This document shows positions 49,786 to 58,660 of a stretch of 64,000 nucleotides of DNA, piece by piece. How positions within the stretch are numbered: position 1 is the first letter of the stretch; the number at the start of each line of letters is the position of its first letter. The position numbers and the translations under genes are program-made. Source of the DNA: an uncultured Prevotellaceae bacterium (lineage in GTDB: Bacteria; Bacteroidota; Bacteroidia; Bacteroidales; Bacteroidaceae); contig CAMWQU010000004.1 of NCBI GenBank assembly GCA_947176535.1, positions 52,495-116,494 on the forward strand, in the 5' to 3' direction. The notes below the pieces were generated by a model. The model made no database searches. It had not been told where the DNA came from and saw nothing but the letters and a program-made list of their open reading frames with translations.

Positions 49786-51336
49786 ATGAGTACATACAAG
49801 TTACTTTGGGTAGACGACGAAATAGAGCTGTTGAAGGCGCACATCCTGTTTCTGCAGAAGAAAGGGTACGAGGTGGACACGGTGACCAACGGTTTTGATG
49901 CTCTCGACCGTTGTGCGGAACAATCCTACGACCTGATTCTGCTCGACGAGAATATGCCCGGCATCAGCGGTTTGGAGACACTGTCCCGCATCAAGGAGCT
50001 GCGTCCCGCCGTCCCGGTGGTTATGGTGACGAAGAGTGAGGAGGAGAATATCATGGACCAGGCCATCGGGTCGAAGATTGCCGACTATCTGATAAAGCCT
50101 GTTAATCCCACCCAGATATTGCTGACGCTGAAGAAGAACATCCACCAGAAAGAGATAGTCACCGAGGTGGCGCAGACGGCCTATCAGCAGAACTTCGGCA
50201 AGATAGGTATGCAAATCAGCGACGCGCACACGTTCGCCGACTGGGTGGAGCTATACAAGCGACTGACCAACTGGGAGCAGGAACTGACGGCCGCCGACAG
50301 CCAGATGACGGAAATGCTCTCCGCACAGAAGAGCGAGGCCAATCAGGACTTCGGTAAATTCATCCGCAAGAATTATATGCGCTGGATAGAGGGGGCGGAC
50401 GACCGCCCGGTGATGAGCCCCGACATCTTCAAGTCGAACGTCTTCCCGGCCCTGAACCGGAACGAGAAAGTCTTTCTGCTGCTCATCGACAATTTCCGCT
50501 TCGACCAGTGGCGCATGATACAGGGCGAGATAGCCGATGCCTTCGACATTGACGAAGACCTCTATCTTTCCATCCTGCCCACCGCCACGCAGTATGCCCG
50601 CAACGCCATCTTCAGCGGTCTCATGCCCAACATCATCGCCAAGATGTTCCCCGACCTGTGGGTGGACGAGGACAGCGAGGAGGGAAAAAATCTGAACGAG
50701 GCGCCGCTCATCAAAACGCAGTTCGACCGCTACCGCCGCCGCAATACGTTCACTTACCACAAAATCAACGATTCGCAGGCTGCGGAAAAGTTGGTGCAGC
50801 AACTCCCTTCCCTCTCGATGTACGACCTGAACGTGGTGGTGCTGAACTTCATCGACATGCTCAGCCACGCCCGTACCGAGAGTCGCATGGTGCGCGAATT
50901 GGCCAACAACGAGGCTGCCTACCGCAGCATCACGCTCTCGTGGTTCCGCCATTCGCCCGTCAAGGAACTTTTCCGTGCTCTCGCCGCTTCGGACTACACC
51001 GTCATCCTGACCACCGACCACGGCAGCATCCGCTGCAACACGCCCATTAAGGTTGTCGGCGACCGCAACACCAACACCAACCTGCGCTACAAGCTCGGAA
51101 AGAACCTCAACTACAATCCGAAGGAGGTATTCGAAATCCGCGACCCGCTCCGTGCGCAACTGCCGGCGCCGAATCTGAGCACGGCCTACATCTTTGCCCT
51201 CGGCGACAGTTTCTTCGCCTATCCCAACAACTACAACTACTACGTTTCGTATTTCAAGAATACGTTCCAGCACGGAGGCATCTCCATGGAAGAGATGCTT
51301 ATCCCGCTTATTACCCTAAAGCCTAAAAAGAGATAG
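49786..51336 (+). CDS. porX: PorX, response regulator with PglZ domain
   Basis: 516 residues. The receiver domain (1-120) has acidic residues Asp10/Asp11, the phosphoacceptor Asp54 (LILLDENMP) and the conserved Lys104 (YLIKPVN). A helical linker leads to the PglZ/alkaline-phosphatase-like domain (about 205-516) with FLLLIDNFRFDQW, FIDMLSHARTESRM and ILTTDHGSIRC. PorX, with the sensor PorY, controls type IX secretion; its output domain binds zinc and can hydrolyse phosphodiester signals. Encoded directly after porW and before tsaE. Confidence 0.96.
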   Translation: MSTYKLLWVDDEIELLKAHILFLQKKGYEVDTVTNGFDALDRCAEQSYDLILLDENMPGISGLETLSRIKELRPAVPVVMVTKSEEENIMDQAIGSKIADYLIKPVNPTQILLTLKKNIHQKEIVTEVAQTAYQQNFGKIGMQISDAHTFADWVELYKRLTNWEQELTAADSQMTEMLSAQKSEANQDFGKFIRKNYMRWIEGADDRPVMSPDIFKSNVFPALNRNEKVFLLLIDNFRFDQWRMIQGEIADAFDIDEDLYLSILPTATQYARNAIFSGLMPNIIAKMFPDLWVDEDSEEGKNLNEAPLIKTQFDRYRRRNTFTYHKINDSQAAEKLVQQLPSLSMYDLNVVVLNFIDMLSHARTESRMVRELANNEAAYRSITLSWFRHSPVKELFRALAASDYTVILTTDHGSIRCNTPIKVVGDRNTNTNLRYKLGKNLNYNPKEVFEIRDPLRAQLPAPNLSTAYIFALGDSFFAYPNNYNYYVSYFKNTFQHGGISMEEMLIPLITLKPKKR

Positions 51337-51340
51337 AAGT

Positions 51341-51766
51341 ATGAGTAACAGTCAGATTACCGTTATCGACTACCGTTTGGATAACATCAGCGAGGCCGCT
51401 CGCCAGTTTGTGGAGGCCATGGGCGACCACACCGTTTTTGCCTTCTACGGCGGAATGGGTGCAGGCAAGACCACTTTCATCAAGGCTGTCTGTCAGGCAC
51501 TGGGCGTGACGGACGATGTGGTGGCTTCTCCCACGTTTGCTATTGTCAATGAGTACGATGCGCCCTGCGGGCCCATCTACCACTTCGACTTCTACCGCAT
51601 CCGCCGTCCGGAAGAGGCGGTGGATATGGGGTGCGACGACTACTTCTATTCGGGTTCTCCCTGCTTCATCGAATGGCCCGAACTCATCGCCTCCCTGTTG
51701 CCGGAAGAGGCCGTGCGGGTGGAGATTGCGGAGAACGAGGACGGTTCCCGTACCCTCCGTTTTTAG
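51341..51766 (+). CDS. tsaE: tRNA threonylcarbamoyladenosine biosynthesis ATPase TsaE
   Basis: 141 residues, the normal TsaE length. Walker A GGMGAGKTTF (37-46), SPTFAIVNEYDAPCGPIYHFDFYRI and the WPE motif (IEWPELIASLLPEEAVRVEI) are present. TsaE is the ATPase partner of TsaB/TsaD in t6A37 tRNA modification. It starts 4 bp after porX, so it is probably the last gene of the aroA-porW-porX run. Confidence 0.95.
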   Translation: MSNSQITVIDYRLDNISEAARQFVEAMGDHTVFAFYGGMGAGKTTFIKAVCQALGVTDDVVASPTFAIVNEYDAPCGPIYHFDFYRIRRPEEAVDMGCDDYFYSGSPCFIEWPELIASLLPEEAVRVEIAENEDGSRTLRF

Positions 51767-51871
51767 TCCGCCGTCTTTTTCTGTACTTTTCGCAGGAGGT
51801 TTTGCTGAGAATCTGCCTGTTGTGCGGCCTCCTGAAACGCGTTGTTCACAGTCAGTCGCTTACAGGACTAC

Positions 51872-51939
51872 ATTATTCAAAGGCGACCGGTTAATTATTC
51901 GCTCACCTTTGAATAATTAACCGGTCGCCTCTGAATAAT
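51872..51939. repeat. 29-bp inverted repeat with one mismatch
   Basis: Arms 51872-51900 and 51911-51939 are complementary except for one position and enclose a 10-nt loop. ATTCAAAGG (51875) and CCTTTGAAT (51906) form an additional nested inverted pair. No T tract follows, so a standard terminator is unlikely. It lies between convergent genes (tsaE and the small acidic protein gene). Confidence 0.85.
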
Positions 51940-51973
51940 CCCATGCAGCTATGCACTGCGGGGCGGATGTAGG

Positions 51974-52309
51974 TTATTCCTCCTCCAGTCCCTCGGCGTA
52001 TTCCATCTCTCCTTCCACAATCCAGCGCAGCTCTTCGGGGCTGAATTCTCCCATGTTGTCCTTTCGGGCCTGCTTCGCGAGGTGGTCGGCAATGGCTTCG
52101 ATGTCTATGTCGATGTAGCCGTCCTTGTCCGGCTGGGCATCCAGAATGCCGCTGTTGGCGTAGTACTCGATGATGACATCGAGGAAATAGAAGAGCAATT
52201 CGTCGGAAAAACGTTCCTTCAGTTCCTGGGGCAAATAGTTGCGGATGAACTGCACGGTGCGCAGATCGTCCTCTGCATCTTGCAGCAACTCGTCTTCAAA
52301 GTCTGCCAT
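51974..52309 (-). CDS. Small acidic conserved protein
   Basis: 111 residues, very acidic and predicted helical (MADFEDELLQDAEDDLRTVQFIRNYLPQELKERFSDEL), without signal peptide or membrane segment. It is the last gene after dnaE and trxA (28 bp behind trxA). The layout and start are clear but I do not recognise a named domain; the cytosolic role is unknown. Confidence 0.8.
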   Translation of the reverse strand: MADFEDELLQDAEDDLRTVQFIRNYLPQELKERFSDELLFYFLDVIIEYYANSGILDAQPDKDGYIDIDIEAIADHLAKQARKDNMGEFSPEELRWIVEGEMEYAEGLEEE

Positions 52310-52337
52310 GATACACTGTTTTTTTGCGGACGGGGGA

Positions 52338-52655
52338 TTACAGCAGAGCCTGAATGTGCTGTTCCAGCACGGCCTTGCTCTGTGCGCCCACGATGCGGTT
52401 CTTAACGTTACCCTCGGCGTCGAAGAAGAGGATGGTGGGGATGCTGCTGACCTTGAACTGTGCGGCCAGTTCCTCGTCTTCCTCCACGTCGCATTTGCCG
52501 ATGTTCACACGGCTGTCGTACTCTGCGGCCAGTTCGTCGATGATGGGTGCCACTCTTCTGCAGGGGCCGCACCATGTGGCCCAGAAGTCCAAAACTGCGG
52601 GCTTGCCGTTGCCGATAAGCTCCTTGAAGTTCTCACTTGAAATGTGTAGTGCCAT
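52338..52655 (-). CDS. trxA: Thioredoxin
   Basis: 105 residues with the active site WATWCGPCRR (Cys29, Cys32), the conserved cis-Pro region VSSIPTILFFDAEG and the usual thioredoxin length. It reduces disulphides in cytosolic proteins. It lies 51 bp after dnaE on the same strand. Confidence 0.97.
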   Translation of the reverse strand: MALHISSENFKELIGNGKPAVLDFWATWCGPCRRVAPIIDELAAEYDSRVNIGKCDVEEDEELAAQFKVSSIPTILFFDAEGNVKNRIVGAQSKAVLEQHIQALL

Positions 52656-52706
52656 AAGTGTAAAGGTTTTAGTTTGAATGTAATGTTCTGTTTCTGTCTC
52701 TGTCGC

Positions 52707-55700
52707 TCAGTTTATGGTGTACTCTAAGGCTTCGTTCTTTTCGATAAACTCGAGCAGCTCCGTTGTCACCTGAATGTTGTATCTTGTGGACAGGGTCTGC
52801 AACCGGATGTTCTTACCCACCTCGTAGATGTCGAACCGGAGCCGGGTGTTTCCCGGATTGCGTCGCACGATGTCCGACAGCGCGAACACGGCGTCCTCGT
52901 CGAGGTCTTCGATGCGGAGGGATATGGTAAGGCTCCGAATGGCCTTCTCTTTCACGTTGGAAAGGAAGTCGATGGACTCGATGCGTACTTCCGACAGTTC
53001 GGGCTGATACTTGCGGGGTTGCACACGTCCCTTGATGTAGAGCGTGTTACCGATTTCCATGTAGTTTGCCCAGCTCGCCCAGTCGTTGCCGAAGAGCGGC
53101 AGTTCGCCGTTGCCGTCGTAGTCCTCTATGGAGACAATGCCGTAGGGTAGCCCTTTCTTCGTGGCGCCGCGCCTTACGCCGGTGACGATGCCGCCGAAGC
53201 AGACTTCCTTGTTGTTGTAGGGCGTCAGGTCGGCCATCTTGCTCATGGAGAGGTTGCACGTGTGTTGCAGCACCACCGCATAGTCGTCCAGCGGATGAGC
53301 CGAGAGGTAGATGCCGATTTTATCCTTTTCCTTGTTCAGACGCTCCAGTGTGCTCCAAGGTTCGGCCACGGGGATGGGCGGCGTGTTTATCTCCACGGCA
53401 TCTATGCCGCCGAAGAGGGAGAACTGGGCCTCCTGCTCGGACTGCTGATATTGCAGGCTGAATTTGGTAAGTGAGTCGATGAAAGGTTCGCCTTTGACGT
53501 TCGTCGCGAAGAACTGTTCGCGGCTGATTTGGTCGGAGAAGGCATCGAATGCGCCGCTCAGTGCCAGACACTCTATTCCGCTCCGCTTCACCATGCTGAT
53601 GGGGATACGCTTGGCAAAGTCGAAGATGTCGAGGAATGGGCCGCGCTCGTCACGCTCCTTGACGATGGCATCGACGGCACTCGTGCCGAGGCCCGAAACG
53701 GCCGTCAGTCCGAAGCGGATGTTTCCGTTGGGGTCTACGCTGAACTTGTGGCGGCTGTAGTTTATGTCCGGGCCCAGTGTGGCGATACCCATGTCCTTGC
53801 ATTCGTTCATGAATTTGGTGACTTCGCTGATGTCCTTGGCGCGGCTCATGATGCCGGCCATGAACTGGGCGGGATAGTTGGCCTTCAGGAAGGCCGTCTG
53901 GTAGGCCACCCACGAGTAGCAGGTGGCGTGGCTCTTGTTGAAGGCGTAGGAAGCGAACTTCTCCCAGTCAGACCATATCTTCTCCAGCACTTTCGGGTCG
54001 TGGCCGTTGGCCTGCCCCTGTCTGATGAACTGGGGCTTCATGTGATCCAGTTTGTCCTTCATCTTCTTACCCATGGCCTTGCGCAGCGTGTCGCTCTCGC
54101 CTCGGGTGAAGTCGGCCAGTTGTCGGGAAAGTAGCATGACCTGCTCCTGGTAGACGGTAATGCCGTAGGTGTCCTTTAGGTACTTCTCCATGCAGGGAAT
54201 GTCATACTCCACGGGCTTCCGGCCCTGCTTGCGGTCGATGAAGTCGGGGATGTAGTCCATGGGGCCCGGCCGGTAGAGTGCATTCATGGCGATGAGGTCT
54301 TCGAACGTGGAAGGCTGCAATTCACGCAGGTACTTCTGCATGCCCGACGATTCAAACTGGAACGTTCCGATGGTGCGTCCGTCGCAGTACAGCCGGTACG
54401 TGGCGGGATTGTCGATGTCCAGTTTGTCTACATCTATCTCAATGCCGAGACTGTCAAGCACGTTCTGCTGGCACTCCTTAATCTGGGAAAGCGTTTTCAA
54501 GCCGAGGAAGTCCATCTTGATGAGACCGGTGTCCTCGATGACACTGCCTTCGTACTGTGTACAGAGCAGGCGCTCGCCCGTCTCCTTGTCCTCGGCGGTG
54601 GATATGGGTACCCAGTCCGATACGTCGTCGCGGCAGATGATGACTCCGCAGGCATGTACGCCGGTGTTCCGGACGTTACCCTCCAGTTTCTTTGCGTACC
54701 GTATGGTGTCGCTCAGCACCCGGTTGGGCGAACTCTCCGCCTGTTGCAGCTCGGGTACGACGCTGATGACGTTCGAGAGATTCATTTTCAGCGGCTTGCC
54801 GTCGGGGCCCGCCGGCATACGGTCGGGAATGAGGCGGCACAAGGCATTCGAGGTGTCCAGCGGCAGCTTCTGCACGCGGGAAACGTCCTTCAGGGCCAGT
54901 TTGGTGGCCATGGTGCCGTAGGTGATGATGTGGGCGACCTTTTCTTCGCCGTATTTCTGTGTGACCCACGAGAGCACTTTTCCGCGTCCGTCGTCGTCGA
55001 AGTCCACGTCGATATCGGGCAGTGAGATACGATCCGGATTCAGGAAACGCTCAAACAGAAGGTCATATTTTATGGGGTCTATTTTCGTGATACCGAGACT
55101 GTAGGCCACGGCACTGCCTGCCGCCGAACCACGTCCGGGGCCGACGCTGACGTCCAGTTCGTGCCGGGCGGCATTGATGTAATCCTGCACGATGAGGAAG
55201 TAGCCGGGGAAACCCATGGACTTCATGACGTGCAGTTCGAAGTCGAGACGCTCTTTCACGTCCTCGGGAATCGGGTCGCCGTAGACCCGTTTGGCTCCTT
55301 CGTAAGTAAGATGCTTGAGGTAGTCGCCTTCTAATTTCAGGCGATAGAGCTTTTCCACGCCTCCCATCCGGGCGATTTTCTTCTGCGCCTCCTCCTCGCT
55401 CATCACCACATTTCCGTGCTCGTCCTGTGTAAACTCGTTGAAAAGCTGTTCGTCGGTAAAACGTTCGTGGTACTGCTCCTCGGTGCCGAACTCTTCGGGA
55501 ATGCTGAAGTTCGGCATGATGGGTGCGTGGTCGATGTCATAAAACTCCACCTTGTCGAGCACCTCGATGGTGTTGGCCAACGCTTCGGGCACATCGTCAA
55601 AGAGGGCGTTCATTTCGGCTTTCGTCTTGAACCACTCCTGTTTGGAGTACAGCATACGCGCCGGGTCGTCGAGGTCGCGGCTGGTGGATAGACAGATGAG

Positions 55701-56426
55701 GCGGTCGTGGGCCTCGGCGTCGTCCTCGTCCACAAAGTGTACGTCGTTGCTGCACACGAGTTTGACATTGTGCTTGTGCGCCAGTTCTATGATGACCTTG
55801 TTCACTTCCTGCTGTATGGGGTACGTCTCGCGGTTGGCGCGGATGTTGGGGTCGGTGACCCGGTGGCGTTGCAGTTCCAGATAGTAGTCCTCGCCGAAGA
55901 GTTCCTTGTACCAGCGGATGGTCTGTTCTGCCCCCTCGATGTCTCCCTTGCGGATGAGTCGGGGCACTTCGCCGGCCAGACAGGCCGAGCAGACGATAAG
56001 TCCCTCGTGGTAGCGTTCGATGTCGGCATGGTCGGTTCGCGGTTTCTGGTAAAAACCATCGACCCACGCACGGGATACGATTTTGACAAGATTGTGATAT
56101 CCGGTCTGGTTCTTGGCCAGCAGGATGAGGTGGTAACGCACGCCGTCGCCCAGTTCCTTCTCTTTCGACTCCTTGCTGTTCTGCGCAACGTAGACCTCGC
56201 AGCCGATGACGGGTTTGAAAGGTTCCTCCCCGTTCGCCTTGCGCTCCTTGTTCAGTTTCTTGCAGGAATTGAAGAACTCCTTTATACCCATCATGTTGCC
56301 ATGGTCGGTGACGGCCATGCCCCGCATGCCGTCGGCAGTGGCCTTTTTCAGCAGCTTCGGGATGCTTGCCTGTCCGTCGAGCAGCGAATACTGGGTGTGT
56401 ACGTGTAAGTGAACAAAGTCTTCCAT
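52707..56426 (-). CDS. dnaE: DNA polymerase III alpha subunit
   Basis: 1,239 residues. An N-terminal PHP domain (FVHLHVHTQYSLLDGQ), the C-family polymerase core with the catalytic acidic motif LPDIDVDFDDDGRGKVL, the helix-hairpin-helix region, and a C-terminal OB-fold (VCFGGIVTGVRRGATKKGLPYGIVSIED) are visible. It is the replicative polymerase. The length is normal for Bacteroidetes DnaE. trxA and a small acidic protein gene follow. Confidence 0.98.
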   Translation of the reverse strand: MEDFVHLHVHTQYSLLDGQASIPKLLKKATADGMRGMAVTDHGNMMGIKEFFNSCKKLNKERKANGEEPFKPVIGCEVYVAQNSKESKEKELGDGVRYHLILLAKNQTGYHNLVKIVSRAWVDGFYQKPRTDHADIERYHEGLIVCSACLAGEVPRLIRKGDIEGAEQTIRWYKELFGEDYYLELQRHRVTDPNIRANRETYPIQQEVNKVIIELAHKHNVKLVCSNDVHFVDEDDAEAHDRLICLSTSRDLDDPARMLYSKQEWFKTKAEMNALFDDVPEALANTIEVLDKVEFYDIDHAPIMPNFSIPEEFGTEEQYHERFTDEQLFNEFTQDEHGNVVMSEEEAQKKIARMGGVEKLYRLKLEGDYLKHLTYEGAKRVYGDPIPEDVKERLDFELHVMKSMGFPGYFLIVQDYINAARHELDVSVGPGRGSAAGSAVAYSLGITKIDPIKYDLLFERFLNPDRISLPDIDVDFDDDGRGKVLSWVTQKYGEEKVAHIITYGTMATKLALKDVSRVQKLPLDTSNALCRLIPDRMPAGPDGKPLKMNLSNVISVVPELQQAESSPNRVLSDTIRYAKKLEGNVRNTGVHACGVIICRDDVSDWVPISTAEDKETGERLLCTQYEGSVIEDTGLIKMDFLGLKTLSQIKECQQNVLDSLGIEIDVDKLDIDNPATYRLYCDGRTIGTFQFESSGMQKYLRELQPSTFEDLIAMNALYRPGPMDYIPDFIDRKQGRKPVEYDIPCMEKYLKDTYGITVYQEQVMLLSRQLADFTRGESDTLRKAMGKKMKDKLDHMKPQFIRQGQANGHDPKVLEKIWSDWEKFASYAFNKSHATCYSWVAYQTAFLKANYPAQFMAGIMSRAKDISEVTKFMNECKDMGIATLGPDINYSRHKFSVDPNGNIRFGLTAVSGLGTSAVDAIVKERDERGPFLDIFDFAKRIPISMVKRSGIECLALSGAFDAFSDQISREQFFATNVKGEPFIDSLTKFSLQYQQSEQEAQFSLFGGIDAVEINTPPIPVAEPWSTLERLNKEKDKIGIYLSAHPLDDYAVVLQHTCNLSMSKMADLTPYNNKEVCFGGIVTGVRRGATKKGLPYGIVSIEDYDGNGELPLFGNDWASWANYMEIGNTLYIKGRVQPRKYQPELSEVRIESIDFLSNVKEKAIRSLTISLRIEDLDEDAVFALSDIVRRNPGNTRLRFDIYEVGKNIRLQTLSTRYNIQVTTELLEFIEKNEALEYTIN

Positions 56427-56479
56427 TCGGGGAAAGGTAAATTTTGGGCTTAAAGGTACGTTTCTTTTTTGAAATAAGC

Positions 56480-56530
56480 AACCTCACTTGCCAATTTTGT
56501 CGTCTAAAGGCAGGAAATAGAATCTTTTCT
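56480..56530 (+). promoter_or_regulatory. Conserved box upstream of psd, shared with pckA
   Basis: TTGCCAATTTTG followed by GGCAGGAAATA at about 56490-56523 resembles TTGCCAACTCTG followed by AGCAGGAAATA upstream of pckA at about 62473-62507. By eye about 26 of 34 positions match. It could be a shared activator or repressor site. Confidence 0.35.
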
Positions 56531-56539
56531 TGTCAAATC

Positions 56540-56571
56540 TTTGATTATTTGACGGAATACTATTAACTTTG
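56540..56571 (+). promoter_or_regulatory. psd promoter (-33 TTTG, -7 TAACTTTG)
   Basis: TTTG (56540-56543) and TAACTTTG (56564-56571) are 20 bp apart. The ORF-track start of psd at 56569 lies inside the -7 box and so cannot be used. Confidence 0.75.
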
Positions 56572-56619
56572 CCTCTGTATATAATAGGGAGGAGTATGCC
56601 TCTCTGCATGATTTGTGAA

Positions 56620-57309
56620 ATGGGTAAAAGGCTAAGAAAACTGCGTAAGCTGAGAATACATGCTGAGGGAAAGTGCATCCTCACTACATCTGCTGTCATA
56701 TTGTTTCTGTTGTGCTTGTCTTTCTTCTGCTGTTTTGAGGCCAGAACTCCCTTTATTGTCATCACTGCTTTGGCCACTGTTCTTTACGGACTGATGGTCA
56801 ATTTCTTTCGCTGTCCCATTCGCCTGTTTGAGGAGGAAACGGACGGCATCGTCATAGCTCCGGCCGACGGTAAAGTTGTGGTGATAGAGGAAGTGGAGGA
56901 GAACGAATACTTCCACGACTGCCGTTTGCAGCTATCTATTTTTATGAGTCCGCTGAATGTGCATGCCAACTGGATTCCGGTGGATGGCCGGGTGAAACTG
57001 GTGCGCCACCACAAGGGTAACTTCCATGCGGCATGGCTCCCCAAGTCCAGTGTCGAGAACGAGCGTTCAACGATTGTCATTGTCACCCCCGACGGTCAGG
57101 AAGTCCTTGTCCGGCAGGTGGCAGGTGCCATGGCACGCCGCATCGTGACGTATCTGGAAGAGGATAAGGACTACGAGATAGACGACCACATGGGATTCAT
57201 CAAATTCGGTTCGCGAGTAGACGTCTATCTGCCGTTGAGCGCGAAACCCTGTGTCACGATGAACCAGAAAACCACGGGTAACGAAACGATTATTGCAAAA
57301 CTGAAATGA
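56620..57309 (+). CDS. psd: Phosphatidylserine decarboxylase proenzyme
   Basis: 229 residues from ATG 56620 ([18 protein letters not shown]), chosen because earlier starts lie in or next to the promoter and because homologues begin in the same way. ATG 56596, right behind GGGAGGAG, is an alternative. A membrane hairpin (about 20-55) is followed by [30 protein letters not shown] and the self-cleavage site FIKFGSRVD near the C-terminus. It makes phosphatidylethanolamine. Overlaps pssA by ATGA. Confidence 0.94.
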   Translation: MGKRLRKLRKLRIHAEGKCILTTSAVILFLLCLSFFCCFEARTPFIVITALATVLYGLMVNFFRCPIRLFEEETDGIVIAPADGKVVVIEEVEENEYFHDCRLQLSIFMSPLNVHANWIPVDGRVKLVRHHKGNFHAAWLPKSSVENERSTIVIVTPDGQEVLVRQVAGAMARRIVTYLEEDKDYEIDDHMGFIKFGSRVDVYLPLSAKPCVTMNQKTTGNETIIAKLK

Positions 57310-58013
57310 TAAGAAAACATATACCGAATGCGCTCACGTGCTGCAATCTGATGTGTGGTTGCATGGCCACCGGGGCAGCTTTTTACGGAAACTATCGCTG
57401 GGTCCTGCTGATGATTGTGGTGGGTGCCGTTTTCGACTTCTTCGACGGCACGGTGGCCCGTCTGCTGAACGTCTCCTCTCCCATCGGGAAGGAACTCGAC
57501 TCGCTGGCCGACGTTGTCACTTTCGGTGTGGCTCCCTCTGCCATCCTCTTCTACCTCTTCCACGAGGTACACTATCCCGAACTGCTGTTGCCGCTTCGGA
57601 AATTCATTCCCTACACAGCTTTCCTGCTGGCCGCTTTCTCGGCCTTGCGTCTGGCAAAGTTCAATCTCGACAGCCGGCAGACCACGTCGTTCATCGGCCT
57701 GCCCACTCCGGCCAACGCCCTCTTTTGGGCTTCTTTGGTCATCGGCCGGCACGCCTTCCTCACGTCGCTGAGGTTCAATGCTGTGTTCCTCTTCCTGTTT
57801 ATGCTGCTTTCGTGTATGCTGCTGGTGGCGGAGATACCCCTATTCTCCCTGAAGTTCAAATCCTTCTCGTGGGAAGCCTCTCGCGTGCAGTACGTTTTCC
57901 TGTTCGGTTGTCTGCTCTGTCTGCCGTTGGGGCTGGCCGGTATCGCCACCATGATTGTGTGGTACGTGCTGCTTTCGCTTGTCATGAACTTTACTAACCG
58001 TCATGGCCTATGA
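57306..58013 (+). CDS. pssA: CDP-diacylglycerol-serine O-phosphatidyltransferase
   Basis: 235 residues with six to eight membrane helices. The CDP-alcohol phosphotransferase motif D-G-x2-A-R-x8-G-x3-D-x3-D is complete (Asp47, Gly48, Ala51, Arg52, Gly61, Asp65, Asp69). It supplies phosphatidylserine to Psd, whose gene it overlaps by 4 bp (ATGA); its own stop overlaps the DUF4834 gene in the same way. Confidence 0.96.
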   Translation: MIRKHIPNALTCCNLMCGCMATGAAFYGNYRWVLLMIVVGAVFDFFDGTVARLLNVSSPIGKELDSLADVVTFGVAPSAILFYLFHEVHYPELLLPLRKFIPYTAFLLAAFSALRLAKFNLDSRQTTSFIGLPTPANALFWASLVIGRHAFLTSLRFNAVFLFLFMLLSCMLLVAEIPLFSLKFKSFSWEASRVQYVFLFGCLLCLPLGLAGIATMIVWYVLLSLVMNFTNRHGL

Positions 58014-58258
58014 TGAGCTTCATCCTGACCCTGTTTACCATCGTGTGCGTGGGATTCCTGTTCCTGCTGTTCCTCGGTCTGACGCTGTTCGACGGACTGT
58101 TGCGCCTGTTGGGATTCCGTTTCCGGCGTAACCCGTTTTTTCGTCCCCCGTCGTCCTCTTCTTCCGCATCTCCCCGGCCGGACGCTCCCAAGGAGTCGGC
58201 CCAGCGGAAAGTCTTTGACGACAGCGAGGGTGAATATGTCGATTTCGAGGAGGTCTGA
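58010..58258 (+). CDS. DUF4834 small membrane protein
   Basis: 82 residues (81 from the second ATG). An N-terminal membrane segment (FILTLFTIVCVGFLFLLFLGLTLFDGLL) is followed by a Pro/Ser-rich linker and the conserved acidic end GEYVDFEEV. DUF4834 proteins often accompany psd-pssA in Bacteroidetes. The start overlaps pssA (ATGA) and the stop lies in the terminator hairpin at 58247-58273. Role unknown. Confidence 0.85.
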   Translation: MMSFILTLFTIVCVGFLFLLFLGLTLFDGLLRLLGFRFRRNPFFRPPSSSSSASPRPDAPKESAQRKVFDDSEGEYVDFEEV

Positions 58259-58273
58259 CCTCCTCTTTTTTTT
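58247..58273 (+). terminator. Intrinsic terminator of the psd operon
   Basis: GAGGAGGTC (58247-58255) pairs with GACCTCCTC (58257-58265), followed by T8. The DUF4834 stop (58256-58258) lies in the loop. Confidence 0.85.
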
Positions 58274-58319
58274 GTCCCTCCCGGACGACGCGCCACAATC
58301 CCCCCGAGGACGAGGCTCC

Positions 58320-58378
58320 GTCCATAGCGGGACAGAGCCTCGTCCATATATGGACCAAGGCCCGTCCATACTATGGAC
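58320..58378. repeat. 22-bp-period palindromic repeat array, locus C
   Basis: GTCCATAGCGGGAC (58320), GTCCATATATGGAC (58342, a perfect palindrome) and GTCCATACTATGGAC (58364, palindrome around one base) are each 22 bp apart. Same family as loci A and B. It lies between the psd-operon terminator and tRNA-Arg. Confidence 0.8.
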
Positions 58379-58502
58379 TAAAATCCATCCTGCCGGGGGT
58401 GGGGCGGAGGCTACGCTGTTACGCGCGCGTACCTATATAATAATAGCGCATATTCTGTTGTAGTTTTTTGGGTAAACACTTCTGCGTATCAGAAAAAAGC
58501 AC

Positions 58503-58510
58503 TATCTTTG
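58503..58510 (+). promoter_or_regulatory. -7 box (TATCTTTG) of tRNA-Arg
   Basis: TATCTTTG, 20 bp before the tRNA 5' end. Confidence 0.65.
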
Positions 58511-58530
58511 CAGCAAGTTTTGAAATGTGA

Positions 58531-58602
58531 GCCCCTGTAGTTCAATGGATAGAACTACGGTTTCCTAAACCGCCAATCCGGGTTCGATTCCCGGCGGGGG
58601 TA
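58531..58602 (+). tRNA. tRNA-Arg (anticodon CCT)
   Basis: A 72-nt cloverleaf: acceptor GCCCCTG/CGGGGGT, anticodon loop TTCCTAA (anticodon CCT), T-arm CCGGG-TTCGATT-CCCGG and discriminator A. CCA is not encoded. Confidence 0.95.
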
Positions 58603-58660
58603 CATTCCGAATGGACAGAGAACAAGGTTTCAGAAATATAAAGATTACTCTCCGATACAA

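Noticed and set aside
58001-58369. Minus-strand ORFs of 107-122 aa over the DUF4834 gene and repeat locus C
   Set aside because: They are repeat-array translations plus antisense of DUF4834; there is no start signal or domain.
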